Shown in pieces: positions 1 to 12,369 of a DNA stretch of 64,000 nt; position 1 is the stretch's first letter, and every line of letters begins with the position of its first letter. Source of the DNA: Solenopsis invicta (Eukaryota > Arthropoda > Insecta > Hymenoptera > Formicidae); contig NC_052665.1 in the NCBI RefSeq assembly GCF_016802725.1, positions 24,290,001-24,354,000 on the forward strand. The letters are read 5' to 3'. A model generated the notes under the pieces. The model saw only the letters and a program-made list of their open reading frames with translations, did no database searches and was not told where the DNA came from. Made by a program: the position numbers and the translations under genes.

Positions 1-409
1 TAAAAATTCCATGCGACGATCAAAATCGTCTTAATAGTTCCTGTATCAAACAAATCTTATATGGATAAAATTTCTACTTTTTTTTAAATTTTATGGACTG
101 AAAAATGTTATGTTGTTAAGCAACTTTACTATTGAATATGCGGATTTTCAACAAAAAACTATAAAACATTTAATTTTTTTATCAGATTTGTCGTCGTTAC
201 AGGACCTATGTAAACCTAGCCACATAAAAAAAAATTTTCAAAAATGCATTTAATTCTACTTTGTAAACGTTTGTAATCCCTTTTTTCATTTGAACCTTAA
301 AAGATGGAAAGCTGAGGAAAAAAATGTTAGCATTTCACATTACAATAACATTATTTTTAGAACTCTGTCTGCTTACAATTGTTCGTATCCGATTGTATTA
401 CCATTCATT

Positions 410-830
410 ACGTTTATATCCTGAAGAGGATGATTACACCAAAATTTCAAAATAGAAGTAAGAACTAACTTCCCATTTTTCACGATATTTGAAATCTGCA
501 AGCGAGTGTTGCTTCAGAATCATTTATACCAATTTGTACCACAATTCGTTTCGTTTGTATTCTTAAAAGGGTGATTGTACCAAAATTTTAAAATAAGAAT
601 GAGAGCTAAAACACTTTCGCCATTTTTCATAATATTTGAAATCCACATGTAAATACTGATTTGAAATCGTTTTTACTCGGTTGAATCACTGTTCGTTTTA
701 TTTGTATCTTTAATAAAGTAATTATAACAAAATTTCAAAATAGAGATGAGAGCTAACTTCCCCATTTTTCATCATTACGAGTGAGAATCGATTTAGATCA
801 TTTATATCATCATTCTTATTTCTAAAAGTT
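410..830. repeat. Degenerate tandem repeat, about three units of 130-160 bp
   Basis: Each unit contains a version of 'tttgtatcttaaaagggtgat', then 'ccaaaatttcaaaatag', then 'gagctaacttccccatttt'. The units are clearly related but diverged. Nothing else is recognised in 1-940, which is FHIP intron. Confidence 0.55.
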
Positions 831-940
831 GATTGAAGAGTTTTGTCACTTGTACACAAGATACCATATACGACAATTATCTCATCCTCGCATCATCAAA
901 AAGGATATACACATTCGCTCAGTAAACATTATTATTTTAA

Positions 941-1903
941 CCCTCAAACACACTAATCCCGTAAAATACGTAAACACATTTTCGAGTCTGGCAGACTTTT
1001 TTAACTTTGAGAAGTTATTACTTTGATTCTAATCAACATTTTTCAACAAAATTTTTTTTCACATAAAAGTTCAAAATTTCAGAAATATGACTGCATAATC
1101 GGCTTTGCCGAAATGATTTGTTGTTAAATTGTAAAAAAAAATCATTAAGCAAAAATTAGAAATTGTTAAAAAATCCACTTTTCCTTTAAAAAAAATCATA
1201 TCTCCGCAAGAAAAAACTTGTAAAAACTTTCAATTTTAAAGCTAAAGTCATACTTTAAAAAAAAATTATGGTATTGTCATTTCTATAAAAAAGTATATTT
1301 ATATAACAAGAATATGAGGTATTTTTGGGTGTCTAAAAATACACTTAAAAAAAAAATCATCTTTGAAACAAAAAACTTTTAAGAACTTTACAATACGGCG
1401 TTTTAAAGCTAAAGAATAATACTTTCAAAAAAAATTATGTCACTGCCATTTCTATTAAAAAATAAACTTACGTAACAAGGCAAATGTGAGATATTTTTGA
1501 TTAATTCAATGTGTCTAAAGTTGAAAATTGATATGTTAATAATATATTTCGGACCCTACGCAAAAGTCCTCTTTTTCACGGCACTATAGTATTTTAACTT
1601 CAAACAAAATAACATACGCGTACGAATCTATTTAAACGTGTTTTGCCCAGTTTTTTTACCTAAAATTACTCACAAAAAAGTTTCACTCACACAGTCTGAA
1701 TCCCATTGACCCTAACAAAACTTTGCTATCGTGCGATCCAAATTCTAGTTAAACAAAAAAGTTGATCAACCATATCAATCAAAAAAAGAGATATCAAACT
1801 TTTTTTACGTCCTGATCCGAACCTCCTATCTCATTCCGTCTCCACATAGCAAACGTTCAAAACTTCATATGGGGTCTCACAAACCCACTTATGTGTTTAA
1901 GGG
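941..1903 (-). mobile_element. piggyBac-like non-autonomous element, copy 1
   Basis: This 963-bp element is flanked by TTAA on both sides and has CCCT...AGGG ends, the piggyBac signature. The end 'aaacccacttatgtgtttaa' is the reverse complement of the ends at 14084 and 61571. There is no transposase. Confidence 0.75.
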
Positions 1904-2409
1904 TTAAATTCCAGACGCAGATTTCAAGAAAATGTGTATCTGGTCAAATAAATTTGACAAGAGATCTCTAGCTTATGTAGTCTTCAGTTTAATTTAGATC
2001 GCATCCGATAACATTCACAAAGTGGCTAAATAGTAATGGGTTCTTATCACCGGGTGATTATCACTCATCGTATTAATCATTTGTGTATGTACAGTCTTTT
2101 ATAATCACATGCTAATAGCAGTCCTGTAACTTTCAACATTTATAACTCGGAAAATACTTAATAAAAATAAACTTCATTATAATGTTTTGAAAAGTTCTTA
2201 GCATTAGCTATTAGATTCTAAAATCCAAAATAGTGTTCCATTAAAAAAAATCAATAACCTTAATCTGACCTTGGCAACGCTACCAAGATAAAACTAATAC
2301 CATCAATAAATTGATGATTTAAATCCTGTAAATAGTCTCAAACATTTTTTCCAAAAATGCCTGACTTTTAAAACATTTAACAAGTCTGTAATTTTTCGTA
2401 CACCCCGTA

Positions 2410-2640
2410 ATGACTTATGTATACAATGTATGTACAGTGAAATATTCCACAGATGTAATATTACATTATTGCAATAATCTTACAAATTATCATAAAATCT
2501 TACAGAAATATTACAAAAATCATACAGAAATATTACATAGTAATATAAAATTACGGTATAATATTGCAATTTTATTGTGGAGATATTATAAAGTAATATA
2601 TTGTATCATAATATTATTGTAATAAATATTTGTATTATAT
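2410..2640. repeat. Cloud of short palindromic words (ttacagaaatattaca type)
   Basis: About ten imperfect copies of TTACANAAATATTACA and its complement in 230 bp. It resembles other word clouds at 42300-42480, 44030-44290 and 46480-46740. No coding potential. Confidence 0.5.
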
Positions 2641-2739
2641 ATTAAAGTGACATAGTGTTTTATAAAATCGTATTAACATTTCATTTTATGTGATGGTAAT
2701 TCCTCTAATAAATTATGCAATAACACAAGTTATTGCATA

Positions 2740-2950
<211 letters not shown>

Positions 2951-3100
2951 TACAGGATGATTATTAATGACTGTTTTCACTTTTTACCATAGGAGCACGC
3001 ATTTGTAATTTCTAATATAATAATATGTTAGAAATACGTATCCGTCGGTAAATCATGCTCCTAGGATAAAACATGAAAACAATCATTAATAATCACCCTG
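2951..3100. mobile_element. Hairpin MITE with TA duplication
   Basis: A 150-bp element whose ends 'caggatgattattaatgact' and its complement near 3080-3100 form imperfect inverted repeats. TA lies on each side, as for Tc1/mariner-type insertions. Confidence 0.7.
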
Positions 3101-3104
3101 TATA

Positions 3105-3190
3105 AAAAGAGAGAGAGAGAGAGAGAAAGAGAGAAATAGATAGAGGGAGGGAGAGGGAGAGGGAGAGAGGGGGAGAGAGAGAGAGAGAAT
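3105..3190. repeat. GA-rich low-complexity tract
   Basis: Mixed GA, GGGA and GGAGA repeats just downstream of FHIP exon 2. Confidence 0.9.
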
Positions 3191-3223
3191 ATGTATACAT
3201 TATAAAAGTAGATGTATATATAC

Positions 3224-3435
3224 CTTCCTGTATGTATGCTCCAATCGTACAACTTAACAAGTAGATTTTCACTTAATAAATACTCTAAACAGGGAGAATG
3301 CGTTGCGGTATTACCATGTTGATAATGATCATGCAAATTTATATCCCGCAGCTCCAGTATCAGTAATGTCACCATTTGATCAATGTGATTAACTACTCCA
3401 AGCACATCATCTTGACTAGGTATACCTTTAGGAGG
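3224..3435 (-). CDS. FHIP: FHIP second coding exon
   Basis: This exon encodes 70 residues plus two bases. It starts PPKGIPSQDD, continues VLGVVNHIDQMVTLL, then SPCLEYLLSENLL and LYDWSIHTG, which is the conserved early part of the RAI16-like region of FHIP. The acceptor is a T-rich stretch ending TTTTTCAG; the donor is AAG|GTATAT. The exon starts in phase 0, matching the first exon, and leaves phase 2. A GA-rich repeat and a (TG)n microsatellite lie just downstream in the next intron. No following exon was found between 1 and 3223, so the rest of the gene should lie outside the window on the left. Confidence 0.85.
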
Positions 3436-3679
3436 CTGAAAAATGCACAAATAACTAAGAATAAAATTTATAAATATATACATATATTAGGGAAGAGTAA
3501 TCTAAATTGAACCGTGTTCCAAATAGGACTTTTTTTTATGTAAATGAATACGATTAAATGAATTGCATGCCATTGTAAAGTCCTTATAAAACACCTAACA
3601 TGTGATAGCAGTTTGACAGTTCTCTGTCTTCTCATAACTCTCGTAACATTCATAGAATAAACGCGAATATGTACTCAGA

Positions 3680-4015
3680 TAACATTTCGTGAGGTCACGT
3701 TATTCTCACGGCATGATAATCATGCTGTGCGTGCAAAAATGCATCACAGTGCCTTCACAATGTGACGGGGGCACGCATGTATGCATAAAAGATCGCATAG
3801 TGCAATCACGCGTGATGGGAACATAAGTGCATATAAAAATCACTTTATCGTATTACATAATTATAATATCTGCATTATATAGCTTAGATAACAATGTTAT
3901 AAGTTTCACGTCACCCTCAAGGCATGAGAGTAACGTGATAATTCCGCCGTGCGCGCAAGAACGTATCACGCTGCCCCCAGGATGTAATACGTGCGCATGC
4001 GTACAAGCGTAACTG
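3680..4015. repeat. Diverged direct duplication, about 110-120 bp units
   Basis: Two segments (about 3680-3790 and 3890-4012) share the order TCACGTTA, GGCATGA, TGCGCGCAAnAA, TCACnnTGCC and CGCATG. The origin is unknown. 4016-4690 is AT-rich and holds nothing I recognise. Confidence 0.4.
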
Positions 4016-4694
4016 ATAAAAAATTTTCTCAGAATTTTTCAAAAAAATCTTATAATTTATTTAAAAATATCTGATAATTTCTCAAATAATATATCATATT
4101 TATTCATAGAATGATCACTTTCTCATAAAAAAGAATGAAGAAAATATGAGTTTTTATCCCTCACTTACCAGATCTTTTTAACCTTCAAATATGTCGTATT
4201 TTTTCATATTTTACCATACACAGAATTTAATACTTTCTTAGAATATCTCATACAATTTATTTCACATTTCCTCAAAATTTTCTATTCGTTTATAAAAAAA
4301 GACTGTAAATTGTTATCCAACTCTATAATTTTATTTTAAGGTTTGCAGATTAAAAATCTCGTAAAATTACAATAAATTATAGATGGAAATATAAAAAATA
4401 GTTTAAAAAATAAATATAAGAGAATAAAATTTTAAACCATGTTTTCTGATTTTCTCATTTTAATTTTCCAAATTATATTTTTTTAAATTTACATCTATAA
4501 CTTATCATAATATTACAAGATTTTTAAGATCTGCAATCTTGAAAACCATAAATTTACAGAGCTGAAAAAAAAAATCTAATCTTTTTTTGTAAGCAAATAT
4601 AAAAATGTTGTAAAAAATAAATTGTATAAGACATTATAAAAATGTATTACATGCTTTGTATGAGAAACACACAGAATTTTTGAGTACCGTATGC

Positions 4695-4839
4695 GGACGG
4701 GGATCCAATAGCGTACGGTGCAATAGCCCACCAACCAATCATCTTGACTTATATAACCCAACCAACGGAAAAAGTAGGCATTGGCCGCTGTGAGTGGTGG
4801 TGTGCGCTATCGGTCCCATGTGCTATCGGGATCCGCCCA
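4695..4839 (+). mobile_element. 143-bp MITE family A, CTATCG-type ends
   Basis: A 145-bp element flanked by the 8-bp duplication CCGTATGC. The core 'accaatcatcttgacttat' and 'ggcattggccgctgtgag' is shared with six other copies in the window. The ends contain AATAGC and GCTATCGG words instead of the ATTGGACACC words of the other subfamily. Confidence 0.8.
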
Positions 4840-4847
4840 CCGTATGC

Positions 4848-6186
4848 ATGCATGCAAGCAACATGAGTCTGATATGATGACGCATCTGTCGGATGCCGTG
4901 AGCTCACATTGTGCGGATAATCCGCACAGCATGCATCCTCCGTGAACTCATTATGCGCGCATTTTGTTATTTAAGTATTTTCAGTTATCGTAAAAAATTA
5001 AAAAAAAAAAAATTCTTGTAAAACATTATTTAAAGGTACTAAAAAGTACTAAAATTTTGAAAGGTAATTGATTTAAGATAATTAAAGAGCGTAGAATTCA
5101 AAAATATTCATTGTTTTGTGATCACTTTTGCGGTTTATTGTAAAATTTGTTTCAAAGTTCGAAAGGACTCCAAATCGGACTTTTTACATCAAAATTGTAA
5201 CCTATTCGTAGCACTAGAGATTGGCCGATCAAATCTAGAAATATTAAATTAATAAAATATTATAAATCATCAGACTAAAAATAATTATATTTTTTTTATT
5301 CCAACTATAATTATATAATAACAATATCATAACATGATGTGCAAAACGTCTAATATATAAAATATATATATTTTTTTAGTAAAATTTTTATTTTTGACTG
5401 TCAAATTACTCTTTTTAATACTTAATACTAAAAAAAATATATTAAAATCTTTTTAAATTCTATCTAAAAGTCAATAAAAAAAGAAGTATCCGACACGGAC
5501 CAAAGTAATCCGATTTGAAACCAGTAGTTTCAAATCGGATTGCAAAAAGCGTTTTTACATTTGTCATTATAGTTCAACACAGGAAAAAGATACATCAAAA
5601 TGGTTTAAAAAAAAATAAAGGAAATTAAATTATCTTTCTAACGGCACCTTCGGTTTTACAATCGGACTTTATTTGCGCTTTATAGAAAGCAAAAACTACA
5701 AATAGATTCAACTTACCCACTCTCCCTTATTGTATTTGGTACGAGTGTACTAAAACTGACGTTAAATATTTTAATGACAGATTCTCTTTGGATGATTTTA
5801 AGACAAAAATTCTTCTACCAAAATGTTAAGACTATAATAATTTTCAAATAAGAAAAGTTTAAAAATTACGAATAATAATGCTAGAATTTCGCACATTCAG
5901 AGATAGCGGTAAGCTCCCCTAAATCGAATGCTTTTAATAATATTAATAATAAAATTATAAAAAATATGTAATAAGAGATTTATTAAAAAACTAATTTTGT
6001 TTATCTATAATAAATTTAATATAAAATCGGAGAAATATTATTTACACATAACAATTTAATAATTATATCGATATTAATGTGTTAAATATCAAAATTGTCA
6101 AAATGTCATTATCGTTTATTTGGTTTATATGCTTAATCTTTATTTAAGATCAGCCTATAAAAACGTTTTATCATTACTAGAAATTA
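4848..6186. other. AT-rich stretch without recognised genes; one perfect hairpin
   Basis: The only clear structure is at 5509-5543, where 'atccgatttgaaac' and its exact complement flank a 5-base loop. Short copies of 'aatcggacttt' occur nearby. FHIP intron. Confidence 0.5.
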
Positions 6187-6377
6187 AGGCTAGTATTCAT
6201 AGTCGATTCTTATATTTAAGATCGTCTTAAGTAGACAAATAGATAGATAGATAAGTCTATATTGTTCCCCTTGGGATTACAATCTTCCTAATGCACATAC
6301 ACCGTAACGCTTAACCTAATCTTACTCACTACCTTACAACTAACTTATCCTAACTATATCTACTGCGCTCTCCTTAC

Positions 6378-6545
6378 ACACACGCGCGCGCGCGCGCGCA
6401 CGCATACACGCGTGCACACGCGCACACGCACACGCGCGCACGCACGCACGCACGCACGCACGCATGCACGCACACGCACACAAACGCGCACTCACACGCA
6501 CACGCACACGCACACGCACACGCACACGCACGCACGCACGCACGC
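6378..6545. repeat. CA/CACG microsatellite in LINE 3' UTR
   Basis: Alternating CG, then CACG and CGCA repeats. Frames through it are artefacts. Confidence 0.9.
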
Positions 6546-6547
6546 TC

Positions 6548-7384
6548 TCACTTTCTCTCACCCTTTACTCCACCCAATTCCTCTCCGCTTGTCTCCCTGC
6601 CCTCTCTAAACCTCTCTAATTTTTTTATCAACTTCTCCCCCTCTCCGCCCTCCTCTAAAACTTCCTCCACTTTCTCCTCCCATTCTTCTTCAGCTCCCCA
6701 ATTGCCGCGTTCCTCCCACACGTGTTTCCACGTTTTCTCCTCCCTCCCACACATTCTGCATAGCCTCTCTTCCTCTCCCGCCCAATACAACCTTCCCTAA
6801 CCCCTTCCCCCAATACAACCTTCCCTAACCCCTTCCCCCAGCCTATACTTCGCAATTCTCTCCCATCTACTCCCTGACCATCCTTTCTTCAAATATCCCG
6901 GAACCCTCTCCCCCTTCACAATCCTATACCACCTATTATACTTTAAACCTCTAATCTTCTCCCACCTCTCTTCCCTCTCCTTTTTCCTATCCCCCTCTTC
7001 CAAATTACCAAAATCAAACCCTTCCTCCTCCTTCTCCCTCTCCACTTCCCTCAACTCCCTCCCTCTCTCCTCAAAAAATTCGTGTCTTTCCTCTCCAACA
7101 CCGATAACCTTTCCCCCCCTTTTTGCCCCCTCCCTCATCTCCTCCCAACACTTCCTCGCCAACTCACTACCTCTACCCTCCGCTAATCTCTCCTAAAATC
7201 CCCACGCCTTACTCCCCGCCCTTCCCCTCAACTTCTCCCTTTGCAGTTCCTCCCTAATCATGTAGCCCGGTGTCCAGCTCACCCCCATCATCCATCTCAA
7301 ATCTCTCTCCCCTCTCTCCGTCTCTCCCTCCCTCCCCCTCTCTCCCTCCCTCCCCCTCTCTCCCTCCCCCTCCCTCTCTCTCAT
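6548..7384 (-). pseudogene. LINE ORF2 C-terminal region, broken
   Basis: Reading on the minus strand gives WTPGYMIREELQREKLR, then an in-frame TAG near 7193, then ARKCWEEM, KYNRWYRIVKG, PGYLKKGW and RYRLG-like, and finally a Cys-rich motif (CRMCG...WKHVWEE). In my memory this order is the C-terminal domain of LINEs common in ant genomes. A perfect 28-bp tandem duplication (6783-6810 and 6811-6838) shifts the frame just before the Cys motif. One stop and one frameshift make it dead. There is no reverse transcriptase domain because the copy is 5' truncated. Confidence 0.75.
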
Positions 7385-8003
7385 TCACTACACCCGATCA
7401 CTCTCCCTTCACTCGCTCCATCTCTCCGCCCCCCTCTCTCTCCTCTCACCCACTCTACACTCTCCTTCCACTCCCCGCAATCACTCTTCGCCTCAAAATC
7501 AAATCTCTCCTAGTACATCCGACTGCTATCACTTGCTCCAAAAACGGAAGTCAGATCGTCTTAAGTATCATCTCAAGATGTCATCAATCATTCAGAGAGC
7601 CATATTAGCATCTTAAAACGTTACTTAAGACAATCTTGAAATAAGAATCGATTATGAATACCGGCTTAAATATTAACCCTTAAACACACAAGTGGGTCAG
7701 AGAGACCCATAAAGTTTCGAACAATTGCTGTGTAAAGACGAAATAAGATAGAAGGTTCCGACCAAGGGATAAAAAATTTGAAATCTTCTTTTTCGATTAA
7801 TATGATTAATCAACTTTATTGGTTAACTAGAATTCGAATGACATGGCAGCAAAGTTTTGTTGGGGTCTATGGAAAAATCATTGAATGTGAGTAAAATTTG
7901 TTTGTAAGTAATCTTATAGCAAAAAAAAAACGGGCAAAATACATTCAAACAGGTCTGATCACGCATGTTACTCACATATCCTTTGTCTAAAGTTAGAACA
8001 CTA

Positions 8004-8490
8004 CATAGTGATTCAGAATAAACAGTTGTTCTTCAAGGGACGTATTCCTGGTCGAATTCTAAAACGATCTTTTCTTTGGGAAAATTTGGCAGAAACTTAG
8101 ATTTCAAAATATAAACTAATGAAGTTAACGTATCACGGATCAAGTACAGAAGATACGCAGAGGCGGCGCACTCACCGTTACGCGCGGGTGTTTCGTGAGG
8201 CGCTTGCTGCGCTCAGCTGACACGCTCAGCTAATACAACACACAAGAGTCTCTGGTGTGACAGAGACTCTTGTGTATTGTATCAGCTGAGCGCAGCACAA
8301 AATATCCGCACGTAACAATGTGTGCGCCGCTCCTGCGTATCTTCTGTACTCGACCTTCTGTACCTGTGATACGCTAACTTAATCGACTTATATTTCAAAA
8401 TCTAAGCCTCTGCCAAATTTTTGTCAAAAGAAAGATCATCTTAGAATTTGACCAGGAATACATCCCTTGAAAGACAACTGTTCATCTTAT
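8004..8490. repeat. Palindromic element, about 240-bp arms
   Basis: 'cagttgttcttcaagggacg' near 8010 pairs with its complement near 8465. The arms meet around 8245, in the GC-rich 'agagtctctggtgtgacaga'. There is no coding sequence. It is inserted in piggyBac-like copy 2. Confidence 0.75.
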
Positions 8491-8506
8491 ATACAAAGTG
8501 TTAGGT

Positions 8507-8948
8507 AAAGTTCGCCCGTGGTCTCGTGGGTTAATAGAGCAAGTAAAACTGAACAGAAAAGTCCTGTACTATTTTTCAATATTCGCAATAGTTACCGAGA
8601 TAAAAATTAGTAAAATCGGCAAGTGAGTGCGTACTCTCTCTCTGCTCACCGCACGCGGGACTGCCTGTCGGTTGCCAAATCATAGCCAACCGCGGCAGGC
8701 GGCGCAGTGAGACGGGAGAAGAAGCAATGGCTGTCTTGCCCTTCTCACCGCGCCACCTGCCGCGGCTGCCTATAGTTTGGCAACCGACAGGCAATCCCTG
8801 CGTGCAGTGGGTAAGGAAAGTATGGTACGTGCTCATTTGCCGACTTTATTAATTTTATCTCAATAACTATTGCAAATATTAAAAAAGGGTACAGGACTTT
8901 TCTCCTTAGTTTTACTTGCTCTATCAACCCACGAGACCACGGGCGAAC
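8507..8948. repeat. Palindromic element, about 215-bp arms
   Basis: 'gttcgcccgtggtctcgtgg' near 8510 pairs with its complement ending near 8948. The centre, around 8700-8740, is GC-rich. Inserted directly after the preceding palindrome. Confidence 0.75.
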
Positions 8949-9231
8949 TTCATACTAATACTCTGGATAATGCTGTGGAAAAATGGGTTTCTCAAGATGG
9001 CTTTCACAATGGCTTTCACAAGATTCAAAATGTATCATAAAAACAGATCAATTATCAATTTTAGACACCTTAAGTTAATCAAAAATACTTCATATTCGCC
9101 TGTTATATAATTATATTTTTTAATAAAAATGACGATAACATCATTTTTTTTTGAAAATATGACTTTTTAGCCTTAAAACTCCATATTGTAAAGTCTTTAA
9201 AAGTTTTCTGTTGCAAAATTATAATTGCATG

Positions 9232-9660
9232 TTTATTTTATTCTTATTGTTAATTTATTCATTTGTTAGTACGTTGTACACTTTTTTGCGGCAGAATCTA
9301 TTGTAAAGAATTGATTGTTGCTGACGTTGAGGTAAGTTATGCTGCTTTTCACAAGACTTCACAAGACTTCACAAGATTTCTTCTAAATCATGACTCTTTT
9401 ATTTTTTTTAACAGCTTGAGTTATATTCATTATTTTCAGGCTTAACTCGCTTAAATTTCTAACATTTTCTTGATAAGAGAGCTCTTCGCCTCAACATCAG
9501 CGGCTTCGTTCCTTATCGTATCATTGTTTTCATGCTGAAGATGGCCGAAGGCGAAACGTCTAATTTATTAAATTATGTAATACATAACTTTTTGTAATTC
9601 TTATTTACGGTGTACTGTCAACAGCGCTTGACTCGTATTTGCCGCATTTCCTTTGTTAAT
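9232..9660 (+). other. Insertion carrying a hammerhead-like core
   Basis: This segment interrupts piggyBac-like copy 2. It holds a triplicated 'cacaagactt' and, at 9535-9560, CTGAAGA, a GCC-GAA-GGC hairpin and GAAACGTC, which fit the conserved core of a type I hammerhead ribozyme. Such cores are known in Penelope-like elements. No reverse transcriptase is present. Confidence 0.35.
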
Positions 9661-9964
9661 TTGGCAAAGTTATAATTTAAGAAAAAGAAAAGTAAATTTT
9701 TAGACACTTAAAAATACTTTATATTCTCTATATTACACAATTATACTTTTTAAAAAAAATGTTATAACTTTTTTGAGAGAAAGTATGACTTTTTAACTTT
9801 AAAACGCCATATTTCAAAGTCCTTAAAAGTTTTTTTGTTGCAAAGATATAATTTTTAAAAAAAAAGTAAATTTTGGAACAATTTTTTATTTTTGCAGAAT
9901 CGTTTTTCCTTTACAAATTCACAATAAATTATTTTTCGCCTGTTAAAGTTAATCGCAGAATACG

Positions 9965-10370
9965 CTTGATTTGAGATAATCAATTAAACGGTTCTTGTTG
10001 CTTTTGTATATTTAGTGCTTGCAATAAGGTACAACAAGATTGACTCACATAAGTCAAGATGGATGTAGATATTACAAAACAAATAGATAGCGTCAGTACA
10101 TGAAATCTTGTGGAGATCATCTCCACCAATAGTAAAGCGCTGGACAAAATCCAGCAATGACGTAATAGCAAAAGCGCTACTATCGGCGCATAAAAACTTG
10201 TCCATCGACGTCTTAACCCAATCACAATAGTTTAGTATTGTAACTCGTTCTTGGCGGTAGTCTCGTATTGTACAGTCATGTAGCTCAACTAAAATAAACA
10301 CGTAATCTTAATCCATCTTAATCCGTGTGTTATTACCATCTATTGCTGTAAGATAGTGGAAACACGGTAT
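9965..10370. other. Unassigned stretch
   Basis: Two overlapping minus-strand frames of 81 and 105 codons cover 9980-10301. Neither gives a family I recognise and neither has convincing splice sites. Probably a transposon remnant in the FHIP intron. Confidence 0.3.
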
Positions 10371-10570
10371 AATATAAGCCGCTACCTTACCATAACCACA
10401 GTATAAGAAAGAACAGTAAATCGACTCCGTCACAAAGCACGGCAAAAGTTGTCCTTCACGCATAACCAAATCGCACAACCAGCGCTATGGTGGTTAAATT
10501 CTAATTGGATGATTCCAGCATATGCCGTCATTAACTCGACTCAAGTTAAGTTAAATCCATAGAACTTATA

Positions 10571-10725
10571 GCGTTTTTCACTAGGAAAACTAGTGCGCAC
10601 TGAGTGTGCACTCGCTACAGATAATTAGGCATTTTCGTTGGCACCGTCATCGCGCGAACCGGAACATCAAATTGCCAGCGGCGAGTGCACACTCAGTGCG
10701 CACTAGTTTTCCCAGTGAAAAACGC
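10571..10725 (+). mobile_element. 155-bp MITE family B, copy 1
   Basis: The ends GCGTTTTTCACTAGGAAAAC and complement are flanked by TA. Long imperfect inverted repeats surround a core 'ggcaccgtcatcgcgcgaac'. Identical in length to the copy at 43343-43497. Confidence 0.8.
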
Positions 10726-10734
10726 TATTATAGT

Positions 10735-10865
10735 ATATGGGACAGGAATACGAGCGCAATAGTGAGAGCAACATCTAAAGGACGGAGATATATCTCCGTA
10801 CTTTAGATGTTGCTCTCAGTCGCCACTCATTGCAAAGATAGGCTATTCCTGTTCTATATACTATA
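10735..10865. repeat. Hairpin element
   Basis: 'gagagcaacatctaaaggac' pairs with 'gtactttagatgttgctctc', and the outer 'tatatgggacaggaata' pairs with 'tattcctgttctatata'. It lies 10 bp after MITE B. Confidence 0.65.
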
Positions 10866-11542
10866 AGTTCAATGGTTAAATCACTGCCACAGAACTATAT
10901 ACTATGAGAAATAAAAGCTCTGTACTTAGCATGGGAAACAAAAAGCAAAACCCTGCCATCTGGTGGTGAAGTGGAAAATTAAATGGACTGTGGAAGGGGG
11001 TCTTCAGGAGAGAGAATATAGAAGTTTATGCAGGCAATAATCATTAACTTATGCCAAAACCGATAAATTCATTATTGGGATTTCATTGCTTCTATTTATC
11101 GAGGTCTCAATAAACAGTAGCCTTGAAATTCTAATACTGAACTTTACCGGATCCTGCACAAATTAATTGTTATTGCTTGCACAAATCATCCTTTCTTCTG
11201 CATTATTGGAAAGACCAGTTCATCAAAACTACTACACAAAATTGCACGAAATTCGGGTGAGCAGATACTCACTCTTACCAACTTACATCAAGACATTTTC
11301 TGATTGGTCATTTCAACTCCCACTTTCAAGTGGGCCCCACTTTTTCCGTGTTACTAGAAACCGATACTAGTTTCACTCCCGTGATCACTGCGCTCGCAAA
11401 CGCTATTGGATCCATGCACAACCAGCAACATTGCGATTATATCTTATAGTCAACAGATGAAAGATGCCGACAACGAGTCGACGTACTGTTCTTTCTTATA
11501 CTGTAACATAACATAACATAACATCCCCACAATCTTATAATG

Positions 11543-12072
11543 GCCTAGTTTACATCGTGCACTTGATACGCGTATTAAGCACTATATTCGTACCAAATTC
11601 GTACTAAATTTTTAGTACTCACGATGTAAACGCTGCCGGATCAACTTGGTACAAACGTATCAAGCAGGAGTATCGTACTAAACTGATACGCGTACTAAAT
11701 ACAAATGACGATGTAAACACTGAAACGTATTTTGTAAGGAATTAGACCCATTGAGTATAACCTTAATTGATCGGTCTTATGATAAGTAATCTTATTTGGT
11801 CTCTCTAAAACAATAACATATTAAAAATGCCTTGTAAGAAACGTTTAGTATATTCAATATAAACAAGCCTGTATTAAAGCATTGGTGTGCATCAAACTTA
11901 ATACGAGTACCAAAGTTTTAACGGAGCGGATCCCAATAGCACACCAACACTCACAGCGGCCAATGCCTAGAGTTTTTCCGTTGGTTGGGTTAGATAAGTC
12001 AAGATGATTTGTTGGTGGGCTATCGCACCGTGCTCTATTGGATCCCGTACGTTTTAACGATGTAAACTAGGT
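11543..12072. mobile_element. TIR element (CCTAGTTTACATCGT ends)
   Basis: CCTAGTTTACATCGT at the left pairs with ACGATGTAAACTAGG at the right. Several internal copies of 'gatacgcgtact' are present. It is interrupted by MITE A at 11923-12050. Confidence 0.6.
11923..12050 (-). mobile_element. MITE family A, CTATCG-type, short copy
   Basis: Flanked by the exact 8-bp duplication GTTTTAAC. At 128 bp it is shorter than the usual 143 bp; the shortfall lies near its left (minus-strand 3') end. Confidence 0.8.
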
Positions 12073-12084
12073 CAATGTAATGTG

Positions 12085-12290
12085 TTCACAAATAAACTCT
12101 ATTTCAACATCGGCAACGTCAATTGTGTAGTCACATTGCTAAAATTTTAAAGTTTTATTTAAAAAAAAAAGATTGTTGAAAAATATTGATTAAAACAAAA
12201 ATTAGTTTCTCAAAGATAAAAAAATCTCCCAGACCGAAAAATATGTTTACGTTTTTTAAACACCGGAATCGGTATTTAAGAATTACTGTA
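12085..12290 (+). mobile_element. piggyBac-like 3' fragment
   Basis: Matches the right-hand 200 bp of copies 3 and 6 ('aaaaatattgatt', 'tctcaaagat', 'tctcccagaccgaaaaat'). The end is degraded. Confidence 0.5.
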
Positions 12291-12369
12291 GGTAGAATAT
12301 GCATGTACCGATTACAATAACCTGTAAAAATAAACAATTTTTTCAACAAATATAATAAAACTAATTGTA

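Larger units (their letters stand above)
6234..7552 (-). mobile_element. 5'-truncated non-LTR retrotransposon (LINE), 3' end
   Basis: Flanked by the 15-bp duplication AGATCGTCTTAAGTA (6219-6233 and 7553-7567). The 3' tail on the minus strand is a TATC-repeat, much like the tail of the LINE at 58702. The 3' UTR carries a CACG microsatellite and the coding part is the C-terminus of an ant-type LINE protein. Confidence 0.8.
6187..7673 (+). mobile_element. TIR MITE family I, split by a LINE insertion
   Basis: The left end 'agtattcatagtcgattctt' and the right end near 7640-7670 are inverted repeats of a family also present at 49850-49991 and 63150-63400. The two halves are separated by a LINE fragment at 6234-7552. 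Confidence 0.65.
7677..9960 (+). mobile_element. piggyBac-like element copy 2, interrupted and lacking its right end
   Basis: TTAA at 7673-7676 is followed by CCCTTAAACACACAAG. Interior blocks (7680-8000, 8950-9230, 9665-9955) match copies 3 and 6 in order. They are separated by two palindromes and by a segment at about 9232-9660. The right terminus is not recognisable. Confidence 0.65.
10376..11515. mobile_element. Possible TIR element of about 1.1 kb
   Basis: 'cagtataagaaagaacagta' near 10400 pairs with its complement near 11490, giving inverted ends of about 40 bp. It contains MITE B and a hairpin. 10870-11460 holds nothing recognisable. Confidence 0.4.

Noticed and set aside
7241..7608. 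Plus-strand Ser/Pro/Leu-rich frames
   Set aside because: Shadows of the Glu/Arg-rich LINE frame on the minus strand.
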